This document shows, piece by piece, positions 50,610-60,748 of a stretch of 64,000 bases of DNA. Numbering within the stretch: position 1 is the first letter of the stretch; each line of letters starts with the position of its first letter. The notes under the pieces are model-generated. The model made no database searches. It was not told the DNA's origin and saw only the letters and a list, made by a program, of their open reading frames with translations. The stretch covers positions 1,860,001 through 1,924,000 of the forward strand of contig NZ_BAAAYL010000001.1 in assembly GCF_039536205.1 (NCBI RefSeq). The letters are read 5' to 3'. Origin of the DNA: Streptomyces sannanensis. GTDB taxonomy: Bacteria; Actinomycetota; Actinomycetes; Streptomycetales; Streptomycetaceae. The position numbers and the translations under genes were made by a program.

Positions 50610-50635
50610 TTCACGTTCCGAGGCGTAAACGTGAA
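50610..50635. promoter_or_regulatory. Inverted repeat between deacetylase operon and pepA
   Basis: TTCACGTT (50610-50617) and AACGTGAA (50628-50635) form a perfect 8-bp dyad with a 10-bp spacer. It is about 105 bp before the deacetylase start and 160 bp before pepA. A dimeric regulator could bind here and control the polysaccharide operon. No regulator is encoded next to it. Confidence 0.5.
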
Positions 50636-50795
50636 AGAGACGCCACGGATGAGTGAATTGGTGCCGTCATGAGCGAAAATGGCCCCGCGCGTAGGCTCGT
50701 CGTCGGCTCGTACCCGGCCCGTTCTACGATGCGCCGGGCCCGGCCGAGCCACCCATCGGCCCACGAACTCTCAACGGAAGCGAGACCTCACCACC

Positions 50796-52328
50796 GTGAC
50801 TGCTCTTACTCTCAGCACTGCCGGCGCGGCGACGCTGCGCGCCGACGCCATCGTCGTCGGCGTCGCGAAGGGCGCCAAGGGCCCGGTCGTCGCGCCCGGC
50901 GCCGAGGCCGTGGACAAGGCATTCGACGGAAAGCTCGCCGCCGTCCTGGAGACCCTCGGTGCCACCGGTGCCGAGGGTGAGGTGACCAAGCTGCCCTCCC
51001 CCGCCGGTCTGAAGGCCCCGGTCGTCCTCGCCGCCGGCCTGGGCAAGGCCCCGGAGAAGGACGACACCTACGGCGCCGAGGCGCTGCGCCGCGCGGCCGG
51101 CTCCGCCTCCCGTGCGCTCGCCGGTTCGAAGAAGGCCACGTTCGCGCTGCCGGTCGGAACCGTCGAGGACGCCCAGGCCGTCGCCGAGGGCGCACTGCTC
51201 GGTGCGTACGCCTTCACCGCGTACCAGGGCGGCGAGAAGAAGAACGCCAAGGGCAACGGCAACGGCAAGCAGCCGCTGGCCGAGGTCGTCCTGCTCGGCG
51301 GCAAGCCGCGCGACAAGGCCTACAAGGCCGCCACCGAGCGCGCGCTCGCCCTGGCCGAGGAGGTCAACCGCGCCCGCGACCTGATCAACACCCCGCCGAA
51401 CGACCTCACCCCCGAGATCTTCGCCGACCACGCGACCGCGGCCGGCAAGGAGTACGGCCTCAAGGTGCAGGTGCTCGACGAGAAGGCGCTCACCAAGGGC
51501 GGCTACGGCGGCATCCTCGGCGTCGGCGTCGGCTCCACCAACCCGCCGCGCCTGGTGAAGATCGCCTACACCCACCCCAAGGCGGAGAAGCACCTGGCCC
51601 TGGTCGGCAAGGGCATCACCTACGACTCGGGCGGCATCTCCCTGAAGCCGGCCGGCCACAACGAGACGATGAAGTGCGACATGAGCGGCGCCGCCGCCGT
51701 GTTCTCCACGGTCGTCGCCGCCGCCCGTCTCGGCCTGAAGGTCAATGTCACCGGCTGGCTGGCACTCGCCGAGAACATGCCGTCCGGCTCCGCCACCCGG
51801 CCCGGTGACGTGCTGCGCATGTACAGCGGCAAGACCGTCGAGGTCCTCAACACCGACGCCGAGGGCCGTCTGGTGCTGGCCGACGCCCTGACCAAGGCCT
51901 CCGAGGAGAACCCGGACGCCATCGTCGACGTGGCGACCCTGACCGGCGCGATGGTGCTGGCGCTGGGTCACCGCCGCTTCGGCATCATGGCCAACGACGA
52001 CGCCTTCCGCACCTCGATCCACGAGATCGCGGAGGAGGCCGGCGAGGACTCCTGGCCGATGCCGCTCCCGGCCGACCTGCGCAAGGGCATGGACTCCCCG
52101 ACCGCCGACATCGCGAACATGGGCGAGCGGATGGGCGGCGGCCTGGTCGCCGGTCTGTTCCTGCAGGAGTTCATCGGCGAGGGCATCACCTGGGCCCACC
52201 TGGACATCGCCGGCCCGGCCTTCAACGAGTCCGGCCCGTGGGGCTACACCCCCAAGGGCGGCACCGGCTCCGCGGTCCGCACCCTGGTCCGCCTCGCCGA
52301 GCGCACCGCCGACGGCGACCTCGGCTAG
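50796..52328 (+). CDS. pepA: Leucyl aminopeptidase (M17)
   Basis: A 510-residue cytosolic zinc/manganese aminopeptidase starting at GTG 50796. The N-terminal regulatory domain is Ala/Gly/Lys-rich. The catalytic domain shows RDLINTPPNDLTPEIFADHA, LVGKGITYDSGGISLKPAGH (metal Lys and Asp), MKCDMSGAAAV, and the family signature NTDAEGRLVLADAL. The Lys-rich insert GEKKNAKGNGNGKQP is a surface loop. The 5' extension to 50679 is promoter sequence. A strong terminator follows. Confidence 0.97.
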   Translation: MTALTLSTAGAATLRADAIVVGVAKGAKGPVVAPGAEAVDKAFDGKLAAVLETLGATGAEGEVTKLPSPAGLKAPVVLAAGLGKAPEKDDTYGAEALRRAAGSASRALAGSKKATFALPVGTVEDAQAVAEGALLGAYAFTAYQGGEKKNAKGNGNGKQPLAEVVLLGGKPRDKAYKAATERALALAEEVNRARDLINTPPNDLTPEIFADHATAAGKEYGLKVQVLDEKALTKGGYGGILGVGVGSTNPPRLVKIAYTHPKAEKHLALVGKGITYDSGGISLKPAGHNETMKCDMSGAAAVFSTVVAAARLGLKVNVTGWLALAENMPSGSATRPGDVLRMYSGKTVEVLNTDAEGRLVLADALTKASEENPDAIVDVATLTGAMVLALGHRRFGIMANDDAFRTSIHEIAEEAGEDSWPMPLPADLRKGMDSPTADIANMGERMGGGLVAGLFLQEFIGEGITWAHLDIAGPAFNESGPWGYTPKGGTGSAVRTLVRLAERTADGDLG

Positions 52329-52341
52329 TTCCCTTCGTCAT

Positions 52342-52376
52342 CGGGCCCCGGACCATCGCACCTGGTCCGGGGCCCG
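52342..52376 (+). terminator. pepA terminator
   Basis: CGGGCCCCGGACCA and TGGTCCGGGGCCCG form a perfect 14-bp stem with a 7-nt loop, 14 bp after the pepA stop. The rest of 52377-52611 should hold the lpd promoter; I could not place its boxes. Confidence 0.9.
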
Positions 52377-52611
52377 GTGCGATTTCGCCGACGACGAAAT
52401 CCGTAGTTTCATACGGTCGGGTTGTCCCCAAAGGCGGTCGATCCGCCGTCTCACCCCCCGGCCCTGCGTCCCGTCTTCAACGAACAAGTGCGAAGATGGG
52501 TCCTCGGCAGGACAGGGCCCCCACCACAGGGCCGAAGAAAAGCGGCCGAACACCAGCCGCCGCCCGGTCATCGAGGACCGGCGACCGGCGCACACGCTTG
52601 GAGGACGTGAC

Positions 52612-54000
52612 GTGGCGAACGACGCCAGCACCGTTTTCGACCTAGTGATCCTCGGCGGTGGCAGTGGCGGCTACGCCGCGGCCCTGCGCGCTTCTCAGCT
52701 GGGCCTGGACGTCGCCCTGATCGAGAAGAACAAGCTCGGCGGCACCTGCCTGCACAACGGCTGCATCCCCACCAAGGCCCTGCTGCACGCCGGCGAGATC
52801 GCCGATCAGGCCCGTGAGGCCGAGCAGTTCGGTGTGAAGACCTCTTTCGAGGGCATCGACATCGCGGGCGTCCACAAGTACAAGGACGACGTGATCTCCG
52901 GCCTGTACAAGGGCCTGCAGGGCCTCGTCGCCTCCCGCAAGGTGACGTACATCGAGGGTGAGGGCCGGCTGTCCTCCCCCACCTCCGTGGACGTGAACGG
53001 CCAGCGCATCCAGGGCCGCCACATCCTCCTCGCGACCGGCTCCGTGCCGAAGTCGCTGCCGGGTCTGACGATCGACGGCAACCGCATCATCTCCTCGGAC
53101 CACGCCCTGGTCCTGGACCGCGTCCCGAAGTCCGCCATCGTCCTCGGCGGCGGCGTCATCGGCGTCGAGTTCGCCTCCGCCTGGAAGTCCTTCGGCACCG
53201 AGGTCACGGTCATCGAGGGCATGAAGCACCTCGTCCCGGTCGAGGACGAGAACAGCTCCAAGCTGCTGGAGCGCGCCTTCCGCAAGCGCGGCATCAAGTT
53301 CAACCTGGGCACCTTCTTCCAGAAGGCCGAGTACACCGAGACCGGTGTCAAGGTCACCCTGGCCGACGGCAAGGAGTTCGAGGCCGAGGTCCTGCTGGTC
53401 GCCGTCGGCCGCGGCCCGGTCTCCGAGGGCCTCGGCTACGAGGAGCAGGGCATCGCGATGGACCGCGGCTACGTCCTGGTCGACGAGTACATGCGCACGA
53501 ACGTGCCGACCGTCTCGGCCGTCGGTGACCTCGTCCCGACCCTCCAGCTCGCGCACGTCGGCTTCGCCGAGGGCATCCTGGTGGCGGAGCGTCTGGCCGG
53601 TCTCAACCCGGTCCCGATCGACTACAACGGTGTGCCGCGCGTGACCTACTGCCACCCGGAGGTCGCCTCCGTCGGCATCACCGAGGCCAAGGCCAAGGAG
53701 ATCTACGGCGCGGACAAGGTCGTCGCTCTGAAGTACAACCTGGCGGGCAACGGCAAGAGCAAGATCCTGAAGACCGCGGGCGAGATCAAGCTCGTCCAGG
53801 TCAAGGACGGTGCGGTGGTCGGCGTCCACATGGTCGGTGACCGCATGGGCGAGCAGGTCGGCGAAGCGCAGCTGATCTACAACTGGGAGGCACTCCCCGC
53901 CGAGGTCGCGCAGCTCATCCACGCGCACCCGACCCAGAACGAGGCCCTGGGCGAGGCGCACCTGGCCCTGGCCGGCAAGCCCCTGCACTCCCACGACTAA
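52612..54000 (+). CDS. lpdA: Dihydrolipoyl dehydrogenase (E3)
   Basis: A 462-residue flavoprotein that reoxidises the lipoyl groups of the 2-oxoacid dehydrogenase complexes. FAD site [20 protein letters not shown]; redox disulfide [20 protein letters not shown] site [16 protein letters not shown]; second FAD motif [16 protein letters not shown]-terminal active-site [14 protein letters not shown]. It starts at GTG 52612 with GGAGG 8 nt upstream. It is followed by sucB, so E3 and E2 are co-transcribed. Confidence 0.98.
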   Translation: MANDASTVFDLVILGGGSGGYAAALRASQLGLDVALIEKNKLGGTCLHNGCIPTKALLHAGEIADQAREAEQFGVKTSFEGIDIAGVHKYKDDVISGLYKGLQGLVASRKVTYIEGEGRLSSPTSVDVNGQRIQGRHILLATGSVPKSLPGLTIDGNRIISSDHALVLDRVPKSAIVLGGGVIGVEFASAWKSFGTEVTVIEGMKHLVPVEDENSSKLLERAFRKRGIKFNLGTFFQKAEYTETGVKVTLADGKEFEAEVLLVAVGRGPVSEGLGYEEQGIAMDRGYVLVDEYMRTNVPTVSAVGDLVPTLQLAHVGFAEGILVAERLAGLNPVPIDYNGVPRVTYCHPEVASVGITEAKAKEIYGADKVVALKYNLAGNGKSKILKTAGEIKLVQVKDGAVVGVHMVGDRMGEQVGEAQLIYNWEALPAEVAQLIHAHPTQNEALGEAHLALAGKPLHSHD

Positions 54001-54025
54001 GTCCCGGGCGCGACCACTTCCGCAC

Positions 54026-54066
54026 TTCCCCTGGCTCTCGACTCCGCTCGAGCAGGGGAGACCCAT
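54026..54066. repeat. Dispersed repeat B, single copy, between lpdA and sucB
   Basis: CCCCTGGCTCTCGACTCCGC followed by TCGAGCAGGGGAGACCCATCG. It forms a hairpin in the 86-bp gap between two genes of one operon and ends about 20 bp before the sucB start. Confidence 0.75.
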
Positions 54067-54086
54067 CGTTAGGAGCAACCGAAACC

Positions 54087-55817
54087 ATGGCGGTTTCCGT
54101 AACCCTTCCGGCGCTCGGTGAGAGCGTCACCGAGGGCACTGTCACCCGCTGGCTGAAGGCCGAGGGCGAGCGCGTCGAGCTCGACGAGCCGCTGCTCGAG
54201 GTCTCCACCGACAAGGTCGACACCGAGATCCCCTCCCCCGCGGCCGGCATCCTCGCGTCCATCAAGGTCGCCGAGGACGAGACGGTCGAGGTCGGCGCCG
54301 AGCTGGCCATCATCGACGACGGCACCGGCGCCCCCGCCGCTGCCCCTGCCCCGGCCGCCGCCGAGGCTCCGGCCCCGGTCGCCGCTCCGGCCCCCGTGGC
54401 CGAGGCTCCCGCCGCCCCGGCTCCGGCTGCCGCTCCGGCTCCGGCCGCCGCCCCGGCCGGTGCCGCCCAGGGCACCGACGTGGTCCTCCCGGCGCTCGGC
54501 GAGTCCGTCACCGAGGGCACCGTCACCCGCTGGCTGAAGGCCGTCGGCGAGACGGTCGAGGCCGACGAGCCGCTGCTCGAGGTCTCCACCGACAAGGTCG
54601 ACACCGAGATCCCGTCGCCCGCCTCCGGCGTGCTGCTGGAGATCGTCGTCGGCGAGGACGAGACCGCCGAGGTCGGCGCCAAGCTTGCCGTCATCGGCGC
54701 CGAGGGCGCCGCTCCGGCCCCGGCTCCGGCTGCCGCTCCGGCCCCGGTCGCCGCCCCGGCCCCGGTCGCCGCTCCGGCGCCCGCACCGGCGCCGGTCGCG
54801 CCTGCCGTGCCGGCTCCGGCGCCGGTCGCCGAGCCCGCTCCGGAACCGGTCATCCCGTCGCCGAAGGCCGGTCTGGTCGTCGACGAGGGTGCGTACGTGA
54901 CCCCGCTGGTCCGTAAGCTCGCCGCCGAGCACGGCGTGGCCCTGTCCTCGGTCAAGGGCACCGGTGTCGGTGGCCGTATCCGCAAGCAGGACGTCCTCGC
55001 CGCAGCCGAGGCCGCCAAGGCCGCCGCTGCCCCGGCCCCGGTCGCGGCCGCCCCGGCCGCCGCCCCGAAGGCCCCGGTGCTGGAGGTCTCGCCGCTGCGC
55101 GGCCAGACGGTCAAGATGACCCGGATGCGCAAGGTCATCGGCGACAACATGATGAAGGCCCTGCACGGCCAGGCTCAGCTGACCTCCGTGGTCGAGGTGG
55201 ACATCACCAAGATCATGAAGCTGCGCGGCAAGGCCAAGGACGCCTTCCTGGCCCGCGAGGGCGTGAAGCTGTCCCCGATGCCGTTCTTCGTCAAGGCCGC
55301 GGCCCAGGCGCTGAAGGCCCACCCGGTCATCAACGCCCGGATCAACGAGGACGAGGGCACCATCACCTACTTCGACTCGGAGAACATCGGCATCGCCGTC
55401 GACTCCGAGAAGGGCCTGATGACCCCGGTCATCAAGGGTGCGGGCGACCTCAACCTGGCCGGTATCGCCAAGAGGACCGCGGAGCTCGCGGGCGCCGTGC
55501 GCGCCAGCAGGATCACCCCGGACGACCTGGCGGGCGCGACGTTCACGATCAGCAACACCGGCTCGCGCGGTGCGCTGTTCGACACGATCATCGTGCCGCC
55601 GAACCAGGTCGCGATCCTGGGCATCGGCGCCACCGTCCGGCGCCCGGTGGTCATCAACCACCCGGAGCTGGGCGAGACCATCGCCGTCCGCGACATGACG
55701 TACGTCGCGCTCTCCTACGACCACCGTCTGGTGGACGGCGCCGACGCCGCCCGTTACCTGACGGCCGTCAAGGCGATCCTGGAGGCCGGCGAGTTCGAGG
55801 TCGACCTCGGCCTGTGA
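54087..55817 (+). CDS. sucB: 2-oxoglutarate dehydrogenase E2 (dihydrolipoyl succinyltransferase), two lipoyl domains
   Basis: A 576-residue E2 core. Two lipoyl domains, each with the lipoylated Lys in [15 protein letters not shown] (about 42 and 172), are linked by long Ala/Pro-rich stretches. A peripheral-subunit-binding domain follows ([33 protein letters not shown]). The acyltransferase domain ends in the active-site motif [20 protein letters not shown]. In actinobacteria this E2 can serve both pyruvate and 2-oxoglutarate dehydrogenase; the closeness of aceE fits that. It starts at ATG 54087 behind AGGAGC. Confidence 0.97.
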   Translation: MAVSVTLPALGESVTEGTVTRWLKAEGERVELDEPLLEVSTDKVDTEIPSPAAGILASIKVAEDETVEVGAELAIIDDGTGAPAAAPAPAAAEAPAPVAAPAPVAEAPAAPAPAAAPAPAAAPAGAAQGTDVVLPALGESVTEGTVTRWLKAVGETVEADEPLLEVSTDKVDTEIPSPASGVLLEIVVGEDETAEVGAKLAVIGAEGAAPAPAPAAAPAPVAAPAPVAAPAPAPAPVAPAVPAPAPVAEPAPEPVIPSPKAGLVVDEGAYVTPLVRKLAAEHGVALSSVKGTGVGGRIRKQDVLAAAEAAKAAAAPAPVAAAPAAAPKAPVLEVSPLRGQTVKMTRMRKVIGDNMMKALHGQAQLTSVVEVDITKIMKLRGKAKDAFLAREGVKLSPMPFFVKAAAQALKAHPVINARINEDEGTITYFDSENIGIAVDSEKGLMTPVIKGAGDLNLAGIAKRTAELAGAVRASRITPDDLAGATFTISNTGSRGALFDTIIVPPNQVAILGIGATVRRPVVINHPELGETIAVRDMTYVALSYDHRLVDGADAARYLTAVKAILEAGEFEVDLGL

Positions 55818-55905
55818 CCGTGGCGGCCGTCGGGCACAGGCCCGGCGGCCGGGGATCTCAACAACGAGGTCGGTCTCGGCCTCCGAGCCGGATCCGGCGT
55901 GTAAC

Positions 55906-55952
55906 CAGCGGCGCCCCCACTCGGGACTTTCTCCCGGGTGGGGGCGCCGCTG
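55906..55952 (+). terminator. Long hairpin terminator after sucB
   Basis: CAGCGGCGCCCCCAC with GTGGGGGCGCCGCTG, extended by TCGGGA/TCCCGG, gives a 21-bp stem and a 5-nt loop with TGTTGTGG after it. Confidence 0.9.
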
Positions 55953-56040
55953 TTGTGGACGTCTCCCCGCATCCGTCCCGCTCCGACTCCACGCGAAAGG
56001 GATAATGTCCCTCGTCAACCATGGCCGCGAAGGAGCATTT

Positions 56041-56667
56041 ATGACCCACCCGCCAGTCGTCCACTCGTTGCGCGAGCACATCCGCGAGCACATCGTGGAA
56101 GGGATCGTGAGCGGGCGCTGGAAGCCGGGGGAACGGATCGTCGAGCGGCGTATCGCGACCGAGCTGCAGGTCAGCCAGACGCCCGTACGGGAGGCCCTGC
56201 GTGAGCTGGAGACGCTGCGCCTGATCGAGTCGGCACCGAACAAGGGCGTACGCGTCCGCAATCTCTCCGCGGCCGACCTGGAGGAGATCTACCCGGTACG
56301 AGCCGGCCTGGAGCAGATCGCGGCGGAGCTGGCCGTGCAGCGGCTCGCCGAGGACTGCTCGGCTCTGGAGCCGCATGTGGCGGCGCTGTACGAGGCGGAC
56401 CGCAGGGCCGACGGCGAGGCGCAGGTGCGGCACACCGTGGGCTTTCACCGGGAGCTGGTGCGGGCGGCGGGCAACAGCGTGCTGCTGCACACCTGGGAGG
56501 GCCTGGGCATCGAGGTCTTCACGGCGCTGTCGATCCGCTGGCTGGGGACGCGCCAGCAGTCGTACGCGGAAGAGCACGACACGCTCGTCGAGGCGTTCAA
56601 GCGACGCGATCCCGAGATCGGCGCGCTCGTGAAGGCCCACGTCCTGGGCTGCGCGCCGCACCCCTGA
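56041..56667 (+). CDS. GntR-family (FCD/FadR-type) regulator
   Basis: A 208-residue regulator starting at ATG 56041 with AAGGAGC upstream. The winged helix is LREHIREHIVEGIVSGRWKP, GERIVERRIATELQVSQTPV and REALRELETLRLIESAPNKG. The helical FCD effector domain follows (LEEIYPVRAGLEQIAAELAV; VGFHRELVRAAGNSVLLHTW) with Asp/His residues for metal or an organic acid. It lies between sucB and aceE, so control of pyruvate dehydrogenase like PdhR is likely; the palindrome at 56801-56817 could be its operator. Confidence 0.94.
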   Translation: MTHPPVVHSLREHIREHIVEGIVSGRWKPGERIVERRIATELQVSQTPVREALRELETLRLIESAPNKGVRVRNLSAADLEEIYPVRAGLEQIAAELAVQRLAEDCSALEPHVAALYEADRRADGEAQVRHTVGFHRELVRAAGNSVLLHTWEGLGIEVFTALSIRWLGTRQQSYAEEHDTLVEAFKRRDPEIGALVKAHVLGCAPHP

Positions 56668-56800
56668 GCGGTCCGGCGCGCCCTGCCGCCTCCGCGGCCC
56701 GAGCGCCCGAATCGCCCGGTTTGCGTTGACACCCCGTGCCCGTTTTCACGGCACGGAATGCCAATTTCGCAATTCTGGGCAGATTTATACCCTCAGGCTT

Positions 56801-56817
56801 TGATCGATCATCGATCA
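56801..56817. promoter_or_regulatory. Palindromic operator candidate before aceE
   Basis: TGATCGAT-C-ATCGATCA is a perfect 17-bp palindrome in an AT-rich part of the 248-bp gap between the GntR gene and aceE, about 100 bp before the aceE start. GntR/FadR-type regulators bind palindromes of this size. A possible -10 (TTTATA, 56784-56789) lies just upstream, so binding would block transcription. The link to the neighbouring regulator is inference. Confidence 0.55.
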
Positions 56818-56915
56818 GGCGCTTACAGTCTTCCGCGGGTTCACCAACCCACCGCCTTGTCCTGCCAGACAACGGCACCCCTCTACACCCCCTCCCAGTC
56901 CGGAAGGCGGCGATC

Positions 56916-59588
56916 ATGACCGACCCCGTAGGCAAGCTTCCGAGCGAGCTCGACCAGCTCCCGGACCGTGACACCGAGGAGACCGCCGAGTGGGCGGCCT
57001 CCCTGGACGCCGTCACCAAGGCCGCCGGCCCGCACCGGGCCGCGTACCTGATGCGCCGCACCCTTCAGCACGCCGAGGGCGCGGGCCTGGCCCTGCCCAA
57101 GCTGCTGGAGACGGACTACGTCAACACCATCCCCACCTCCGCCGAGCCGTCCTTCGACGGCGACGCGGAGATCGAAGCCCGCATCACCGCGTGGAACCGC
57201 TGGAACGCGGCCGCCATGGTGACCCGCGGCTCGCGCTTCGGCGTCGGCGGCCACATCGCCACCTTCGCCTCTGCCGCCTGGCTCTACGAGACCGGCTTCA
57301 ACCACTTCTTCCGCGGCAAGGAGGGTGACGGCTCCGGCGACCAGCTCTACATCCAGGGCCACGCCTCCCCCGGCATCTACGCCCGCGCCTTCCTCGACGG
57401 CCGCATCAGCGAGCAGCAGCTCGACAACTTCCGCCAGGAGGCCGGCGGCAACGGCCTGCCCTCCTACCCGCACCCGCGGCGCCTGCCCTGGCTGTGGGAG
57501 TTCCCCACCGTCTCCATGGGCCTCGGCCCGCTCTCCGCGATCTACCAGGCGCGCTTCAACCACTACCTGCAGAACCGCGGTATCAAGGACACCTCGCAGT
57601 CCCACGTCTGGGCGTTCCTCGGCGACGGCGAGATGGACGAGCCCGAGTCGACCGCGGCCCTCACCCTCGCGTCGCGCGAGCGGCTCGACAACCTGACCTT
57701 CGTCATCAACTGCAACCTGCAGCGCCTCGACGGACCGGTCCGCGCCAACTTCAAGATCGTGCAGGAGCTGGAGGCCCGTTTCCGCGGCGCCGGCTGGAAC
57801 GTCGTCAAGACGCTGTGGGGCAACGCCTGGGACGAGCTGTTCCAGCTCGACACCAACGGTGCCCTGGTCCGCCGGCTCCGTGAGGTGCCGGACGCACAGT
57901 TCCAGACGTACCAGACCCGCGACGCCGCCTACATCCGTGAGCACTTCTTCGGCGCCGACCCCGCCCTCGTGCAGATGGCGCAGGTGCTGACCGACGCCAA
58001 GATCCTCGAGTGCTTCCAGACCTCCCGCGGCGGCCACGAGGCCCGCAAGGTCTACGCGGCGTACAAGGCGGCCCTCGAGTTCAAGGGCGCGCCGACCGTG
58101 ATCCTCGCCCAGACGGTGAAGGGCTACACGCTCGGCCCCGGCTTCGAGTCGAAGAACGCCAACCACCAGATGAAGAAGCTCTCGGGCCAGGAGTTCCGCG
58201 CCATGCGCGACCTGCTCGACCTTCCGATCCCGGACGCCGAGCTCAACGAGGACCTGGTCCCCTACGGCCACCCCGGCGCCGACTCCCCCGAGGTCCGTTA
58301 CCTCCAGGAGCGCCGCGCGGCCCTCGGCGGCCCCGCCCCGGCCCGCCGTGTGCACCCGGTGGCCCCGCTGCCGCAGCCGGCCGACAAGCCCTTCGCCCCG
58401 CTCCTCAAGGGCTCCGGCAAGCAGGAGATGGCCACCACCATGGCCTTCGTCCGGCTCGTCAAGGACCTGATGCGGGACAAGGAGACCGGCAGGCGCTGGG
58501 TGCCGATCGTCCCCGACGAGGCCCGTACCTTCGGTATGGAGTCGCTGTTCCCGTCGGCCGGTATCTACTCGCCGCTGGGCCAGACGTACGAGCCGGTCGA
58601 CCGCGACCAGCTGATGTACTACAAGGAGGCCAAGGACGGCCAGGTCCTCAACGAGGGGATCACCGAGGCCGGCGCCATGGCCGACTTCATCGCCGCCGCG
58701 ACGTCGTACGCGACGCACGGCGAGACGATGATCCCCTTCTACATCTTCTACTCGATGTTCGGCTGGCAGCGCACCGGCGACCAGATGTGGCAGCTCGCCG
58801 ACCAGCTCGGCAAGGGCTTCATCGTGGGCGCCACGGCGGGCCGCACCACCCTCACCGGTGAGGGCCTCCAGCACGCGGACGGCCACTCGCACCTGATCGC
58901 GGCCACGAACCCGGCGTCACTCAACTACGACCCGGCCTTCGCGTACGAGATCGCGGTCATCGTCAAGGACGGTCTGCGCCGCATGTACGGCGAGAACCCT
59001 GAGGACGTCTTCTACTACCTCACCGTCTACAACGAGCCCAAGCCGCAGCCCGCCATGCCGGAGGGTGTCGAGGAGGGCATCGTCAAGGGCCTGTACCGCT
59101 TCAAGGAGGCGGAGGGCCTGACGGCCGACGCGCCCGGTCTGCAGCTGCTGGCCTCCGGTACGGCCATCCACTGGGCCCTGGAGGCCCAGCAGATCCTCGC
59201 CGAGGAGTGGGGCGTGGCCGCGGACGTCTGGTCCGCGACCTCGTGGGGCGAGCTGCGCCGCGACGCCCTGGAGTGCGACGAGGCCCTGCTCCGCGGTGAG
59301 CAGCGTGTCCCGTACGTCACCCGTGCCCTGGAGGGTGCTCCGGGCCCGGTCCTCGCCGTCAGCGACTGGATGCGCCAGGTCCCGGACCAGATCGCCCAGT
59401 GGGTGCCGCAGGACTACTCCTCGCTCGGCACGGACGGCTTCGGCATCTCCGACACCCGCGACGCGGCCCGCCGCCACTTCGGTGTCGACGCCCGGTCAGT
59501 CGTGGTCGCCGCACTGGCCCAGCTGGCCCGCCGCGGCGAGGTGAAGCCGGAGTCGGTCGCCGAGGCCCGCGCCCGCTACGGGATGTAG
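56916..59588 (+). CDS. aceE: Pyruvate dehydrogenase E1, homodimeric
   Basis: A 890-residue thiamine-diphosphate enzyme that decarboxylates pyruvate and acylates the E2 lipoyl group. The ThDP motif is [15 protein letters not shown], with the conserved Asn in [17 protein letters not shown]. The homodimeric type shows [50 protein letters not shown] and [14 protein letters not shown]. The start is ATG 56916 behind GGAAGG. It works with SucB as E2 and LpdA as E3 at 52-56 kb. Confidence 0.98.
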   Translation: MTDPVGKLPSELDQLPDRDTEETAEWAASLDAVTKAAGPHRAAYLMRRTLQHAEGAGLALPKLLETDYVNTIPTSAEPSFDGDAEIEARITAWNRWNAAAMVTRGSRFGVGGHIATFASAAWLYETGFNHFFRGKEGDGSGDQLYIQGHASPGIYARAFLDGRISEQQLDNFRQEAGGNGLPSYPHPRRLPWLWEFPTVSMGLGPLSAIYQARFNHYLQNRGIKDTSQSHVWAFLGDGEMDEPESTAALTLASRERLDNLTFVINCNLQRLDGPVRANFKIVQELEARFRGAGWNVVKTLWGNAWDELFQLDTNGALVRRLREVPDAQFQTYQTRDAAYIREHFFGADPALVQMAQVLTDAKILECFQTSRGGHEARKVYAAYKAALEFKGAPTVILAQTVKGYTLGPGFESKNANHQMKKLSGQEFRAMRDLLDLPIPDAELNEDLVPYGHPGADSPEVRYLQERRAALGGPAPARRVHPVAPLPQPADKPFAPLLKGSGKQEMATTMAFVRLVKDLMRDKETGRRWVPIVPDEARTFGMESLFPSAGIYSPLGQTYEPVDRDQLMYYKEAKDGQVLNEGITEAGAMADFIAAATSYATHGETMIPFYIFYSMFGWQRTGDQMWQLADQLGKGFIVGATAGRTTLTGEGLQHADGHSHLIAATNPASLNYDPAFAYEIAVIVKDGLRRMYGENPEDVFYYLTVYNEPKPQPAMPEGVEEGIVKGLYRFKEAEGLTADAPGLQLLASGTAIHWALEAQQILAEEWGVAADVWSATSWGELRRDALECDEALLRGEQRVPYVTRALEGAPGPVLAVSDWMRQVPDQIAQWVPQDYSSLGTDGFGISDTRDAARRHFGVDARSVVVAALAQLARRGEVKPESVAEARARYGM

Positions 59589-59597
59589 TTTCGACGG

Positions 59598-59669
59598 TCG
59601 CCCTCGCACCGCTTCGCGGGCTTCGGACGTGGTTTCGTGATCGCCCTCGCACCGCTTCGCGGGCTTCGG
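59598..59669. repeat. 29-bp direct repeat after aceE
   Basis: TCGCCCTCGCACCGCTTCGC, then GGGCTTCGG, occurs exactly at 59598-59626 and 59641-59669. The surrounding bases are also similar (GTTTCGACGG / GTTTCGTGA), giving a 43-bp period. Each copy can fold GCTTCGCGGGC-type stems and may act in termination. Nothing else is seen before 59757. Confidence 0.85.
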
Positions 59670-59756
59670 GACTCCCGGCCGGACCCCGTCCGGCGCCCCT
59701 GGGCGGCGTGGGCGGACCAGAACCCGGTTGTCAGTGGCGGCGCGCATGATGTCCTC

Positions 59757-60722
59757 ATGCGCGCTGCCCGGCTGATCAAGATGGTGCTTCTGCTCCAGTC
59801 CCGCCCGTCGATGACGGCGGGCGAACTGGCGCAGGAGCTCGAAGTGTCCGAGCGCACGGTCGCCCGGGATGCCCTCGCCCTCTCGGAGGCGGGGGTTCCT
59901 GTGTATGCGGACCGGGGCAGGGCCGGCGGGTACCGGCTCATAGGCGGGTACCGCACCCGTCTGACGGGCCTGGCGCGCAGCGAGGCCGAGGCGCTCTTCC
60001 TCTCCGGAGTGCCCTCCGCCCTGCGGGAGATGGGCCTGGAGGACGCCGCTTCGGCAGCCCGGCTGAAGGTCTCCGCGGCGTTGCTCCCGTCCCTGCGGGA
60101 CGCCTCCGACTCGGCGGCGCAGCGCTTCCATCTGGACGCGCCGGGCTGGTACCAGGAGCCCGGGACGCCGGAACTGCTGCCCGCGCTGGCGGAGGCGGTG
60201 TGGGACGACCGTCCGGTCCGCGCGCGCTACCGGCGCGGGGGCGGCGAGGTCGAGCGCTCGCTCGATCCTCACGGGCTCGTCCTCAAGGCGGGCGTCTGGT
60301 ATCTGTGTGCCCGTACGGACGGGGACTTCCGGGTGTACCGGGTCGAACGTTTCACGGCGGTGGCCGTCGCCGGGGACCGTTTCGTACGGGACGAGGACTT
60401 CGACCTTCCGGGCTTCTGGGAGGAGCGGGCGGCGCAGTTCGCCCGCTCGATCCTGCGCGAGGAGGTGGTGATACGTGTGTCGCCGGCCGGCGCCGAACGG
60501 CTTCCGCACGTCACGGACCGTGCGGCCGCGCACGAGGCCCTGGCCGCCGCGGGCCCGCCGGACCCCGCGGGGCGGATCACACTGACCCTCCTGGTCGAGT
60601 CCCTGGAGGTCGCGTACACCCAGCTGATCACGCTGGGCCCCGAGCTGGAGATCCTCGAACCCACGGCCCTCCGTGCCCGCTTCCGGGAGGCGGCCACCCG
60701 GCTGCGCGAGCTGTATGCCTGA
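59757..60722 (+). CDS. WYL-domain transcriptional regulator (YafY-like)
   Basis: A 321-residue regulator starting at ATG 59757. The N-terminal DeoR-type helix-turn-helix is MVLLLQSRPSMTAGELAQEL, EVSERTVARDALALSEAGVP, ADRGRAGGYRLIGGYRTRL. The WYL domain follows with RSLDPHGLVLKAGVWYLCAR and FRVYRVERFTAVAV. The C-terminal WCX part ends the protein. Such regulators sense nucleotides or other small ligands; the target is unknown. It is convergent with the SDR gene, 26 bp apart. Confidence 0.93.
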   Translation: MRAARLIKMVLLLQSRPSMTAGELAQELEVSERTVARDALALSEAGVPVYADRGRAGGYRLIGGYRTRLTGLARSEAEALFLSGVPSALREMGLEDAASAARLKVSAALLPSLRDASDSAAQRFHLDAPGWYQEPGTPELLPALAEAVWDDRPVRARYRRGGGEVERSLDPHGLVLKAGVWYLCARTDGDFRVYRVERFTAVAVAGDRFVRDEDFDLPGFWEERAAQFARSILREEVVIRVSPAGAERLPHVTDRAAAHEALAAAGPPDPAGRITLTLLVESLEVAYTQLITLGPELEILEPTALRARFREAATRLRELYA

Positions 60723-60748
60723 ATCGGCTTCCCCGGACGGTTCCGCGC

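Noticed and set aside
47584..50628. Very long open frame (over 1000 codons) on the plus strand
   Set aside because: It is antisense to the glycosyltransferase and deacetylase genes. High GC gives long shadow frames; its composition is Val/Gly/Arg-rich without motifs, and there is no ribosome binding site.
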